From contig JAJTCO010000004.1 in assembly GCA_021323265.1 (NCBI GenBank), forward strand, positions 52,774 through 116,773: a stretch of DNA of 64,000 nt, written 5' to 3'. Made by a program: the position numbers and the translations under genes. The stretch comes from Pseudoduganella sp. (GTDB lineage Bacteria; Pseudomonadota; Gammaproteobacteria; Burkholderiales; Burkholderiaceae_D). Of the stretch, positions 9,968-19,568 are shown one piece after another. The notes beneath the pieces were generated by a model. The model was not told the DNA's origin. It saw only the letters and a program-made list of their open reading frames with translations, and ran no database searches. Numbering within the stretch: the stretch's first letter is position 1; each line of letters begins with the position of its first letter.

Positions 9968-11134
9968 TCAGAGCGCGGCCAAGCTGCCATCCTCCTTCAC
10001 GCGCCAGGCCTTGTCCGCCTCGAATTTCAGGCCCTCCGAACTGCGCAGCGGTAAGGTTGCTCGATAGTCCAAAGGGTGTTTCACATCAATGGCGAACACC
10101 TTTTTGTCGAATAGGGACTTAACCTTGCTGGTCGGCGTATGGCCGACAACCACGGCGCTCGCCCGGAGTTTCTTCAGTGTGGCTTCCACCTGGTTCTGGG
10201 TCAGGTCACCCTCAAAGTAGCCGCGATACCATGAAGGCCCGTTGACGGTATCGAGAAGAAAATCTTCGGGCGCGGGCTGGCGTTTCGGATACCACATCTG
10301 CCGGTACTGGCTGCGTACAATCCGGTTGATGTCCTCCAGACCATAAGGCAGGCTCGCCAATTTCGGGTGCAGCCCACCATGCACAAACACCCTGCCGTTG
10401 ATCACCTCCATGCTGTTCTTGCTCATCAGCCAGCGCCCAAGGAAGGAGGAATCGCCGAACAGGTCTGACTGCTGCCGCCCAAGCACGCCGGCGATATTGA
10501 AATACTTTTTGTGGGCGGACTGGAAATTCCCTTGCAGGTTCTTGATCTCGTGATTGCCCAGGATGTAATGCACACGACCACCCTGTGCGGCAGCGCTTTG
10601 CTCCAGCTTATAGATCAGCCAAAGCACCTGCGTAGCGGAGGCGCCGCGATCGACAAAATCGCCGACCAGCACCAAGTGGCCGCGACCGAAAATCCAATCC
10701 AGGTCCGCATTGATGATCTTGGCGCTGATCAGGAAATCCCGAAAGGTCTTGAAATTGCCTTCGATGTCCGAGATCGCAAGGATGGCCTGGTCGTCCTGGT
10801 AACGTACCGGCGGCGTGACGAACTCGGCGCGGGCCTGCACGCTGAACCGGCTATTATCGAGCGGGAAAGTGACTTCCAGCGGCATGGTTTCATCCAGGGC
10901 ATGGCTCTTCTCCTCGATCCAGAAACCTTCCTCACGATTGCCGCGCAAGGTTTGCTGTACCCAGCGCTCGCCCTGCCGGAAAACATGCGGGCCCTCGTCG
11001 CCGACTTTATAGGCGGTCATATTGTCGCCAATATTCATGTCGACGCCGAACCACAATCCAATACCGAGGGCGGCGCATGCCAGTACGATCAACACCACCA
11101 GGAAGTGCCAGGTAAAAGTCCATAGCGTTCTCAT
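9968..11134 (-). CDS. Membrane-anchored metallophosphoesterase
   Basis: Start MRTLWTFTWHFLVVLIV (TM); AISDIEGNF, LVGDFVDRG, ILGNHEIKN, VVGHTPTSK calcineurin-like motifs. ATG overlaps the preceding TGA (ATGA). Confidence 0.85.
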   Translation of the reverse strand: MRTLWTFTWHFLVVLIVLACAALGIGLWFGVDMNIGDNMTAYKVGDEGPHVFRQGERWVQQTLRGNREEGFWIEEKSHALDETMPLEVTFPLDNSRFSVQARAEFVTPPVRYQDDQAILAISDIEGNFKTFRDFLISAKIINADLDWIFGRGHLVLVGDFVDRGASATQVLWLIYKLEQSAAAQGGRVHYILGNHEIKNLQGNFQSAHKKYFNIAGVLGRQQSDLFGDSSFLGRWLMSKNSMEVINGRVFVHGGLHPKLASLPYGLEDINRIVRSQYRQMWYPKRQPAPEDFLLDTVNGPSWYRGYFEGDLTQNQVEATLKKLRASAVVVGHTPTSKVKSLFDKKVFAIDVKHPLDYRATLPLRSSEGLKFEADKAWRVKEDGSLAAL

Positions 11135-11703
11135 GACGCTTGCCCCTGCCCGCCAAGCAGGCCGCGACGCAGCACCCGCAATACCCGGCGCGTCACTTCC
11201 GCGCACCACAACGCCACTACCAGCGCGATGGGCACCAGCGCCCATCCGAACAATTCCTCCCCTTGCGGTGGCGGCGGCGCGCTCGACCAGGCGATCACAT
11301 AAGCGTTGCCGTCCGCGACCGACCAGACGCCCACCGCATTCGGGTCGAACAGCTTGGCCACCGCCAGGCAAATCAGCGCGAGAGCGAACGAGAAACCAAG
11401 GCCTCCGATAGAAAAATACAGCCCGCGTGTCACGCCGCGCCGCAGCGCGCGGAAGCCAGCCGGTGGCGGCGTGCCGTTTTTGAGGTGCTCAATGTATTGG
11501 GTGGCCAGCTTTTCGGGTGGCCCGAAGCCCTTCAGCAAAGCGGCGACATCGAGGTTTTCGCCGCGCTCCTCGGCCAGGTCGGCCACTTCATGCAGGTGCC
11601 CCTCTATTTCGCGTATCACCTCTTGCGCATCGGCAGGGGCCAATACCTTGAGATGGGTCGAGAGTTCGCGCGTGTAAGCGCGGATCCAATTCCGGGAAGT
11701 CAT
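11131..11703 (-). CDS. HAAS/DUF1700-like membrane protein
   Basis: MTSRNWIRAYTRELSTHLKVLAPADAQEVIREIEGHLHEVADLAEERG, then TM segments; directly downstream of a PadR gene. Confidence 0.7.
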   Translation of the reverse strand: MTSRNWIRAYTRELSTHLKVLAPADAQEVIREIEGHLHEVADLAEERGENLDVAALLKGFGPPEKLATQYIEHLKNGTPPPAGFRALRRGVTRGLYFSIGGLGFSFALALICLAVAKLFDPNAVGVWSVADGNAYVIAWSSAPPPPQGEELFGWALVPIALVVALWCAEVTRRVLRVLRRGLLGGQGQAS

Positions 11704-11704
11704 G

Positions 11705-12079
11705 TCAGGCTCCTTTGGTATCGGCTGGCGCTCCGGCGGGATGCTCCAGCAAAGCATTGATGTCGGTGATGGATTGGCGCCAGGACGCAGCCAGCACCTG
11801 GAATTTGCGCTCCCCCTTGGCCGTAATCCGGTAGTACTTGCGCGGCCGGGTATCCCCGTCCTGTACCCAATCGGCGCTGACCAGTTCCTCGCGCTTGAGG
11901 CGATCCATCAGGGGATACAGCGTGCCCTCGCTAATCGCCGTGGTGGGGTATTGCTGCAAATGGCGCAGCAGCTCGAGGCCGTAGACCGGAGGGCCGCGCA
12001 AGGCGGCAAGAATGACCAGCTCCAGCGCGCCCTTCCGCAGCTGCACCTGCCATTTGTCTTGATTGTCGTCACTATTCAT
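11705..12079 (-). CDS. PadR-family transcriptional regulator
   Basis: 124 aa; LELVILAALRGPPVYGLELLRHLQQYPTTAISEGTLYPLMDRLKREELV...PRKYYRITAKGERK. Confidence 0.9.
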   Translation of the reverse strand: MNSDDNQDKWQVQLRKGALELVILAALRGPPVYGLELLRHLQQYPTTAISEGTLYPLMDRLKREELVSADWVQDGDTRPRKYYRITAKGERKFQVLAASWRQSITDINALLEHPAGAPADTKGA

Positions 12080-12191
12080 GAGTTACCCTGCTTAACAGCA
12101 TACTATGCAATACAAGGTATCATGCAAAGCAATGACCGTCAACGCTATGCTTGCATGCAAAGTTGAACGAAACTGTCTTGCTACTTATTCG

Positions 12192-12225
12192 TGGCGCCCC
12201 GAGCTGGAATCGAACCCGAGCGCTG
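12192..12225 (-). pseudogene. Possible degenerate tRNA 3' remnant
   Basis: tggcgccccgagctggaatcgaacccgagc resembles a reverse-complement CCA + acceptor + T-loop (GGTTCGATTC), but T-stem pairing is poor and no full cloverleaf is seen. Confidence 0.3.
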
Positions 12226-12270
12226 CTGGCTGACTCATAACCGTCTTAGGCTAGGTGTGGCACAAAGCAA

Positions 12271-12299
12271 AAAGCCCAACCGGTTAAGGCTGGGCTTTT
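12271..12299 (-). terminator. Rho-independent terminator of tRNA-Asn
   Basis: Minus strand GAAAAGCCCAGCCTTAACCGGTTGGGCTTTTTGC: GC hairpin plus T-tract. Confidence 0.75.
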
Positions 12300-12307
12300 C
12301 TGTGTTC

Positions 12308-12383
12308 TGGCTCCCCGACCTGGACTCGAACCAGGGACCTGCGGATTAACAGTCCGTCGCTCTACCGACTGAGCTATCAGGGA
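12308..12383 (-). tRNA. tRNA-Asn(GTT)
   Basis: Minus strand TCCCTGATAGCTCAGTCGGTAGAGCGACGGACTGTTAATCCGCAGGTCCCTGGTTCGAGTCCAGGTCGGGGAGCCA; encoded CCA. Confidence 0.97.
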
Positions 12384-12442
12384 AAAGAGGCCGTATTATA
12401 GCCATCGATTTCGGGGCTGACAAGAGTCAGCCCCGAAAAAGT

Positions 12443-14632
12443 TTAGAACGAACCTTTGAACTGCACGCCAAACTGACGCGGCTCGTTGATGAAGCCAGTC
12501 AGGTTGTTGAAGTCGATGGCGCCGGTGATGCGGCGCTGGTCGGTGATGTTGCGCGCGAACGCAGCCACTTCGTACTTGCCGCCGGCCCAGTTGTAGCCCA
12601 CGCGCAGGCCGCCTTCGGTCAGCGGAGCGCCGGTGAATTCAACTGCTTCGTACAGGAAGAAGTTCACCTTGGAGCGATACGACCAGTCGGTCAGCACGAA
12701 CAGGTTGCCTTCGGCCAGCGGGTAGTTGTAGCGGGCGTTCAGGTTGATGATCCACTTCGGCGCCTGCGGCAGGTCGTTGCCGTCGATGACCACGCGGCCT
12801 GCTGCGTTGATCGGGTCCAGCACCGTGCACTGCGCGCACTTGTTCACGGACAGCGAAGGATCGCGCATCTCGGTGAAGTTGTACGACGCGCTTGCGGAAA
12901 CCTTGAACGCATTGGTGACGAAGCCTTCGATTTCGGCTTCGATGCCACGGCCCTTGGTCTTGGCAGCGTTAATCAGCTTGGTGACGTTGGAATTGCCGCC
13001 AACCACGGTCAGCTGCTGGTTCTTCACGTCGTAGTCGTACACGCTCAGGGAAGCGCGTGCGCGGCGGTTCCACAGGTCAGCCTTCACGCCTGCCTCGATC
13101 GAGGTGACGGTTTCGGCATCGGCCACGGTGATCGGCACCGAGGTGGTCGGCGCAGCGATCGATGGGGCGCGGAAGCCGGTAGCGTAGCGGGCGTACACGC
13201 TGACGTCGTTGTTCAGCTTATAGGTACCGCTCAGGTCCCAGTTGAACTTGTCCTTGGACTGGGAAACGCTCTTCGGACCAACCAGCACGGTGCCGGTGGT
13301 TTCCAGCACGTCGAAGTCCTTCTTGTCGTCGGTGTAGCGCAGGCCGCCGCGCACGGTGAAGGCGTCGTTCACTGCATAGTTCACGGAGCCGAACAGCGCG
13401 TAGGCTTCGTTCTTCTGCTGCGATTTCACGCGCGAGGTGCGGTCGCCGGCAACGTTGAAGTTGTCCTGGCCTGCCACTGCCTTTTCGTCGAAGTAATACA
13501 CGCCTGCCTGCCAGTTCATCGGGCCGGTGTACTTGGACTCGACGCGGAACTCTTGCGAGTACTGCTTGATGTCCGGTACGAAGGAGCCGGTGGCTACCTG
13601 GAACGGTACCGCAGGCGCGTTGCCTGGATTGCCGCCGTCGATGTCGCCGCGCGAGTTGTACTTGGCCACGGTCTCGTAGCCGGTGATCGAGTACAGCTTG
13701 TGCGCGCCCAGGTCCCAGCTCAGGCGCACGCTGGCACCCTGGGTCTTCAGTTCCTGGTCTTCACGCGCGTTGATGGCGATCTTCTCAGGATCGAAACCGT
13801 CGACGAAGGTGTTGGAACCTTTCTTGATGATGTTGGCGCGGAACAGGCGCGAGCTGCCGGTGGTGGCGCGCTGGTGCACGTTGAACAGGGCGTTGAACAC
13901 GCCGCTTGGCTGGTACAGCACCTGCACGCGTTCCGCGTGTTCGTTGTAGCCTTCCAGCGCGTCCTTCTCGCCGGTGTAGGTGTTGTCGACGATGTCGTCG
14001 CGGTGCTGACGCAGGGTCGAAACGCGCAGGGCCCACTCCTTCGACAGCGGCACGTTGGCGGCCGCTTCGATATTGGCGGTGGCGTCGCTGGCGTAGGAAA
14101 CGTTGTAGAAGCCTTCCACGCCGCGCAGGTTTGGCTTGGCCGATTCGAACTTGACCACGCCGGCCGGGGTGTTACGGCCGAACAGCGTGCCTTGCGGGCC
14201 GCGCAGCACTTCCACGTTGGCCAGGTCGTACATCGGGTAGCCCTTGAGGATAGGGTTTTCCTGTACCACGTCGTCGTAAATGAGGGAAACTGGCTGCGAT
14301 GCGAACACGGCGAAGTCGGCGTTACCGTAGCCGCGGATGTAGAAGCGCGGGAATACACGGCCGGTCGACGATTCGACGTTCAGCGATGGGGTCTTGCCCG
14401 CCAGGACGCGGATGTCCTGGCCGCCGGACAGCAGGATGTCCAGCTTTTCGTCCTTGATCATGGACACGGAAACCGGCACTTCGCGGATGTTTTCAGCGCG
14501 GCGCTGTGCGGTTACGGTCACTACTTCCAGCTGGCCTGCTGGGGCCTGGGTTACTTCCTGGGCCAGGGCGGCCATCGGCACGGTCGCGCCGATTGCCAGA
14601 AGACGCTTATGCATCTTGGACAGTTTCATCAT
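12443..14632 (-). CDS. TonB-dependent outer-membrane receptor
   Basis: Start MMKLSKMHKRLLAIGATV; VTVTAQRRAENIREVPVSVSMI TonB box/plug, DVVQENPILKGYPMYDLANVEVLRGPQGTLFGRNTPAGVV, C-terminal F. Confidence 0.92.
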   Translation of the reverse strand: MMKLSKMHKRLLAIGATVPMAALAQEVTQAPAGQLEVVTVTAQRRAENIREVPVSVSMIKDEKLDILLSGGQDIRVLAGKTPSLNVESSTGRVFPRFYIRGYGNADFAVFASQPVSLIYDDVVQENPILKGYPMYDLANVEVLRGPQGTLFGRNTPAGVVKFESAKPNLRGVEGFYNVSYASDATANIEAAANVPLSKEWALRVSTLRQHRDDIVDNTYTGEKDALEGYNEHAERVQVLYQPSGVFNALFNVHQRATTGSSRLFRANIIKKGSNTFVDGFDPEKIAINAREDQELKTQGASVRLSWDLGAHKLYSITGYETVAKYNSRGDIDGGNPGNAPAVPFQVATGSFVPDIKQYSQEFRVESKYTGPMNWQAGVYYFDEKAVAGQDNFNVAGDRTSRVKSQQKNEAYALFGSVNYAVNDAFTVRGGLRYTDDKKDFDVLETTGTVLVGPKSVSQSKDKFNWDLSGTYKLNNDVSVYARYATGFRAPSIAAPTTSVPITVADAETVTSIEAGVKADLWNRRARASLSVYDYDVKNQQLTVVGGNSNVTKLINAAKTKGRGIEAEIEGFVTNAFKVSASASYNFTEMRDPSLSVNKCAQCTVLDPINAAGRVVIDGNDLPQAPKWIINLNARYNYPLAEGNLFVLTDWSYRSKVNFFLYEAVEFTGAPLTEGGLRVGYNWAGGKYEVAAFARNITDQRRITGAIDFNNLTGFINEPRQFGVQFKGSF

Positions 14633-14719
14633 GTGCTTTTCCTTGTGGGTGATGTGATGTCGTCTCCTTATTCCCCCCACAGGTCGCGGTCTGTTGCCGC
14701 GAAAATAGCGCGCATTATA

Positions 14720-14741
14720 TACCCACTATAAGAATTGGGTA
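14720..14741. promoter_or_regulatory. Inverted repeat TACCCA-N10-TGGGTA upstream of the TonB receptor
   Basis: tacccactataagaattgggta, about 90 bp upstream of the receptor start, in an AT-rich promoter-like region. Confidence 0.35.
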
Positions 14742-15161
14742 CTACTCCTTGGTCGTCAGTGTGCTACCGACCGCACCCGCGTAGAACACCACCAGCTTCA
14801 CCGGGCCGCGCCCCACGTTGCGGCCGTTGTGCAGCGTGTTGACCACCTCTGCCAGCGCCTGGCCCGCAGCGAGGCGCTTGACGGCGCCGTCTTTCAGGCT
14901 CACTTCCAGCTCCCCTTCCAGGATGTAGCCGAAGGAAGGCACCGAGTGCAGGTGCCATCCCGTTTCCGCGCCGGGCGCCAGTTCGATCAGCATGGCGGTG
15001 ATTTCCGCCTGACCGGACGGATAGGCCAGGGGCGCGCCGTTCCAGCTGGACGGAGCCTGCATCAGTTTGGTGACCTTCACCGTGGCGGATTGCTCCAGTG
15101 CGAACGCAGGCTGGGCGGCGAACAAGGCAAGCGCGGCAAGCGTGGTGGCGATGGTTTTCAT
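14742..15161 (-). CDS. Exported cupin-domain protein
   Basis: Start MKTIATTLAALALFAAQPAFA (signal peptide); PGAETGWHLHSVPSFGYILEGELEV cupin motif. Confidence 0.85.
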   Translation of the reverse strand: MKTIATTLAALALFAAQPAFALEQSATVKVTKLMQAPSSWNGAPLAYPSGQAEITAMLIELAPGAETGWHLHSVPSFGYILEGELEVSLKDGAVKRLAAGQALAEVVNTLHNGRNVGRGPVKLVVFYAGAVGSTLTTKE

Positions 15162-15283
15162 GGTTCTCCCTTGAGGTTTATCGCACACATGATAGACGCA
15201 GCTCAAAACCAGATCAATCAAGCCTCCTAGACTGGCCTGATCCCCGTAGGAAAAGGGGATTCCCGAACCCGCTAGGAGCAATC

Positions 15284-17950
15284 ATGAAAAACTTTCCGCA
15301 AGAAATGAACCATGCCTCGGGCGCGCCGCTCGTGCTCGACCCCACGCGCCTTCTCATCGCCTTGAAGCAGCCCAAGGAACGCAGCGCTGTCGAGCAGTTC
15401 CTGCATGGCCTGGACCTGTTCCTGGAAGACGAAGCGGATGAAGGCATGGTGCCCGGCGAGCGCGTCAACCACACCAGGACGCGCTTCTTCGTGCAAGCGC
15501 GCCGCCCGCTGGACGACGGCCGCCTGGCCAAGATCGAAGAAGCCGGCGCCCAGCTTGGGCTGGACTGGATCGGTCCCGTCTATCGCCAGGCCGGCCAGCG
15601 CGGCCGGCGCGCCCTGCTCGCGCCCCTGCCCCACGTGGCCGTCATCAAGCTGCGCCAGCCGCGCGATGCGGCCATCAAGCTGCCCGAAGGGCTGGGCAGC
15701 AAAGGCGCGGCCGAACCGGTGATCCAGGAAGTGGCCGAGAAATCGCGCTACCTGAACGGCCACCGCTACTTCCAGATCACCAACCTCAAGGAGATCAACG
15801 CCTACCAGCTGCGCGAGCGCCTGCAGCAGCTTCCCAATGCGCCGATTGCGGACTTCCAGTTCGAGACCATGCCGCTGCTGACGCCTACCTCGATCGCGCC
15901 CAACGACACCCTGTTCCCGCAGCAGTGGGACATGACGCGCATCGAGGCCGGCGGCCCCGGCACCACGGGCTGGGACATCACGACCGGCGCCGCCACGGCC
16001 GTGGTCTGCGTGCTCGATGAGGGCTGCGACCTGAGCCACCCCGACCTGCGCTTCTCCGCGCCCGGCATCAACCTGGGCACCATGAGCGGCGACGGTTCGC
16101 CCACCGGCAACCACGGCACCGCCTGCGCTGGCATTGTGGCGGCAACGTACAACAACGGCACCGGCGTCACCGGCGTGGCAGGGGATGCGCGCATCCTCCC
16201 GGTGGCCTTCGATGCCTGGACCGACGTCGAGGTGGCGAACGGCATCAACTACGCCGTGGCGAACGGCGCCAGCGTGATCAGCATGAGCTTTGGCTGGAAC
16301 GCGTGGAGCCCGGCCATCATCGACCCGGCCATCCAGAACGCCTTCAACAGCGACCTGGTGATGTGCGTGGCCACCCATAACTACAACGGCCCGATCACCT
16401 ACCCCGCCACCAATCCGCTGGTGATCGCCGTGGGCGCCTCGGACGAAGTCGACAACCGCAAGACGCCCATGAGCCCGGACGGCGAACCATGGGGTTCCAA
16501 CTTCGGCCCGCAGATTTCCGTCGTATCGCCCGGCGTGCACATCCCCACCACCGACATCCAGGGCGGCGGCGGCTACGTGGCGGGCGACTACGACCTGCTG
16601 TTCAACGGCACCTCCTCCGCCACGCCGCACGTGGCGGGCCTGGCCGCCCTGATCCGCAGCGTCTACCCCGCGCTGGACAACGTGCAGGTACGGGCCCACA
16701 TCGAGCGCACCGCGCAGAAAGTCGGCGCGGTGGCCTATGCCGATACGGCGGGCTATCCGAACGGCAGCTGGAACCAGGAAATGGGCTATGGCCGCATCAA
16801 CGTCTTCCGCGCGCTGGACGAGGCGGACGTGATGATCAAGGACGCCCCTTCCGACAGCGGCGCCGAACCCTTCACCGGCGGAAACTTCTGGGACTTCTCC
16901 GACATCGTGGTGCGCATCAACGACGACAACGTCTTCGTTCCCAGCGACCCGCTGCAATCGAAGAACGTGGAGCGCGGCCAGGCCAACTACATCTACGTGC
17001 GCGTCACCAACAAGGGCGCGCGCGACGCCCGTAACGTCACCGTCAGCACCCGCATCACGCCCTACGTCGGGCTGCAGTTCGTCTATCCGCCCGACTGGAC
17101 CCTGGTCGACGCCATGCACGTCAGCCCCACCGGCATCGCCACAAGCTTTGCCAGCGTACCGGCCGGCGCCACGGTGCTGGCCAAGTTCCGCATCGAGGCG
17201 GCCCAGGTCGAAACGCTGTACGGCTGGCAGACCGACCACCCGTGGCACCCTTGCCTGCTGGCCGTGGTCAACTCCGACAACGACTACGCCTTCGCCAGCG
17301 CCCCGCTGACGGGAGACCCGATCAGCGCGCGCAGCAACAACCTGGCCCAGCGCAACCTGTCGGTGATCGACGTGCTGGCCGGGGCACGCGCCAGCTTCCC
17401 CTTCGTGGCAGGCAGCCGCTTCGACCGCGAAACGCGCATGGCCCTGGTGATCGACCGCAGCCACCTGCCGGACGCCATGCCGCTCACGCTGTCGCTGGAC
17501 GAAGACGGGGCCGCCTTCCCCGCCATCGACTTCGGCAACCAGTCCGATCCAATGCCGGACCACACCCACGGCGACGACGACATGAAGAACGATTGCGGCC
17601 TGGTGTTCCTGCAGGACACCCGCGTCAAGACCCGCTTCGGCTGCTGCTGCGGCATCCTGACCCTGGCCAAGGGCTCGCACTTCGACTGCCTGCCGCGCCG
17701 CACCCTGGGCGACGTCACGGTGGAAGGCGGCGACGTCGTGCTGCGCGGCGGCAAGCGCTATGTCGAGATCCGGCAGTCGGTGGTCAAGATCACCATGGAG
17801 AAGAGCCCTGGCACGATGTACCCGCTGGCCCTGCAGACGCGCATCCCGTCAGGCGCTATGCAAGGGGAGCAGTACACGATCAACGTGGCCCAGCTCAATC
17901 CACAGGGCACGCCGGTCGGCGGCGCATCGATGGTGTACCACGTCGGCTAA
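15284..17950 (+). CDS. S8-family (subtilisin-like) serine peptidase without obvious signal peptide
   Basis: Start MKNFPQEMNHASG; triad motifs VCVLDEGCDLSHPDL, NHGTACAGIVAA, FNGTSSATPHVAGLAAL. Confidence 0.92.
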   Translation: MKNFPQEMNHASGAPLVLDPTRLLIALKQPKERSAVEQFLHGLDLFLEDEADEGMVPGERVNHTRTRFFVQARRPLDDGRLAKIEEAGAQLGLDWIGPVYRQAGQRGRRALLAPLPHVAVIKLRQPRDAAIKLPEGLGSKGAAEPVIQEVAEKSRYLNGHRYFQITNLKEINAYQLRERLQQLPNAPIADFQFETMPLLTPTSIAPNDTLFPQQWDMTRIEAGGPGTTGWDITTGAATAVVCVLDEGCDLSHPDLRFSAPGINLGTMSGDGSPTGNHGTACAGIVAATYNNGTGVTGVAGDARILPVAFDAWTDVEVANGINYAVANGASVISMSFGWNAWSPAIIDPAIQNAFNSDLVMCVATHNYNGPITYPATNPLVIAVGASDEVDNRKTPMSPDGEPWGSNFGPQISVVSPGVHIPTTDIQGGGGYVAGDYDLLFNGTSSATPHVAGLAALIRSVYPALDNVQVRAHIERTAQKVGAVAYADTAGYPNGSWNQEMGYGRINVFRALDEADVMIKDAPSDSGAEPFTGGNFWDFSDIVVRINDDNVFVPSDPLQSKNVERGQANYIYVRVTNKGARDARNVTVSTRITPYVGLQFVYPPDWTLVDAMHVSPTGIATSFASVPAGATVLAKFRIEAAQVETLYGWQTDHPWHPCLLAVVNSDNDYAFASAPLTGDPISARSNNLAQRNLSVIDVLAGARASFPFVAGSRFDRETRMALVIDRSHLPDAMPLTLSLDEDGAAFPAIDFGNQSDPMPDHTHGDDDMKNDCGLVFLQDTRVKTRFGCCCGILTLAKGSHFDCLPRRTLGDVTVEGGDVVLRGGKRYVEIRQSVVKITMEKSPGTMYPLALQTRIPSGAMQGEQYTINVAQLNPQGTPVGGASMVYHVG

Positions 17951-17965
17951 GGTGCCGGCGCGGCG

Positions 17966-19336
17966 TCAGGCCCGCAGCAGCTGCCGGTCCGCGGCGGTCT
18001 GCGGGCTGAAATGGTGCAGCGCCGCGGGCGCCAGCCGCTTGGACGGCTCGACGAGGCCATCGTCGTTGTCCAACAGGTTGATCAAGGAAGCCAGCACCAT
18101 CTTCTCGTCCGGCGAATCGGCCTGCAGGGCCAGGTCGCGCGCAATGTCGCGCAAGCGCCACTGCAGTTCGCGGCTCGCCACCTCTTTTTCAAATAGGAGA
18201 CGCTGGTCCGCGGACGCACCGAACGCCATCGGCTGCAGGTAGGCGTCCAGGCCTGTGCTGACGAAAGCGCGCCGGATCTTGCGCACGCGGTCCATCGTGG
18301 CATGCAGCAGTTTGCAGGTGCGCTCGGATTTGGCGGCAGGCCCGTCCAGCAAGCGCTCGCCCAGTTTGAGGATGGCGGAAATGCGGGCATACAGGGCCGG
18401 CACGCTCTCGCCGCCCTGCCAGCGCGCCGGCTCCGGGGTGGCGCCGTTCTCCTGGCACAGGCGCAATGCCCCGGAGACGGCCGCCAACAAGGCCGGCGCC
18501 TGCTCGCCCGGCACGATCTTCAGCGCCAGTTCGGCGCGCTCGAGCGGATGGTCCTTTAGCAAGAGGCCTGCGATCATTTCCGCCACTGCCACGGCCTGCC
18601 CGGGGGCGCTGATCTGCTGGCCACCGGCCTGGCGCGGGTAGCCCGTGCCGTCAAAGCGTTCATGGTGTTCGGCCACGGCGCGGCCAACGGCAGCCGGGAA
18701 CGATTCGAGCTGGTCGATCAGCATCTGCCCGGTGCGCGGATGCACCACGACATGCGCCCATTCATGCGGCAACAGGCGCTTGCCGAGCGCCAGATAACGC
18801 GGGTCGACGTATAGCTCGCCGATATCGTGCAGCAGGCCCGCCAACCCGGCCACCACCTGCTCCTGTTCATTGAGCCGCAGCGTTTTCGCCATGCAGATCG
18901 AGAGCAGGCTGACAAGCACCGCGTGTTCCAGCGATGGCCCGCCCGCCTTGTCGGACGCCGTCAGCATGAGGGCCATGGCGTTGCCAAACTCGAGCTGCCC
19001 GATCATTTGCAGCGGCGGCGGGCCGCCGCCCTGCACGCCGCGCAGCAAGCCGGCGATCGGCGCGCTGATGTCAGCCAGGCGTTCAGCGACCAGTGCGACA
19101 GCCTTGGAATCGACCCCGCCGGACACCCGGACCGACGACTCGAAAGGCCGCATCAGCTTGTGGGCGATCAGCTTCTCGCGCAGCGCACGCGTGACCAGCG
19201 TCCCTTTCGACACCAGCTTCAGGCCGCGCACGTCGAGGATATCGACGATCACTTCCACCGACATCTGCTCCGCCACGTTCATCACCTTGTCCAGGTAATG
19301 CGCGTTGACCGAGGCTTGGCGGGTGGGGGAGTTCAT
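17966..19336 (-). CDS. HD-GYP-like domain protein
   Basis: 456 aa; LLHDIGELYVDPRYLALG...EWAHVVVHPRTGQMLI...AVAEHHERFDGTGYPRQ. Confidence 0.8.
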   Translation of the reverse strand: MNSPTRQASVNAHYLDKVMNVAEQMSVEVIVDILDVRGLKLVSKGTLVTRALREKLIAHKLMRPFESSVRVSGGVDSKAVALVAERLADISAPIAGLLRGVQGGGPPPLQMIGQLEFGNAMALMLTASDKAGGPSLEHAVLVSLLSICMAKTLRLNEQEQVVAGLAGLLHDIGELYVDPRYLALGKRLLPHEWAHVVVHPRTGQMLIDQLESFPAAVGRAVAEHHERFDGTGYPRQAGGQQISAPGQAVAVAEMIAGLLLKDHPLERAELALKIVPGEQAPALLAAVSGALRLCQENGATPEPARWQGGESVPALYARISAILKLGERLLDGPAAKSERTCKLLHATMDRVRKIRRAFVSTGLDAYLQPMAFGASADQRLLFEKEVASRELQWRLRDIARDLALQADSPDEKMVLASLINLLDNDDGLVEPSKRLAPAALHHFSPQTAADRQLLRA

Positions 19337-19568
19337 GTCGGTTTCTCATTCAATTGGTTCTCAAGCACATCATAGCAGATGTTGCCTTGAAGTACCACTT
19401 ATTTCCTTTTGATAAGTATTTTCCACAGTTTCCAATGCGGCACCGCCCCGTTTCGCGGCCGTCCATGCCGGCTTCGCGCCGCCTGGCACGGACTTCGTCG
19501 CAACGTCGTGGCGGCGCCGTGACGCGCTCCTTAATCTTGCGCCATCGACAACCACAACGGAGCTCACC

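Noticed and set aside
15272-17680. 802-aa minus-strand ORF opposite the S8 peptidase
   Set aside because: Sense strand has a complete S8 catalytic triad; antisense is His/Val/Gly/Asp-rich shadow.
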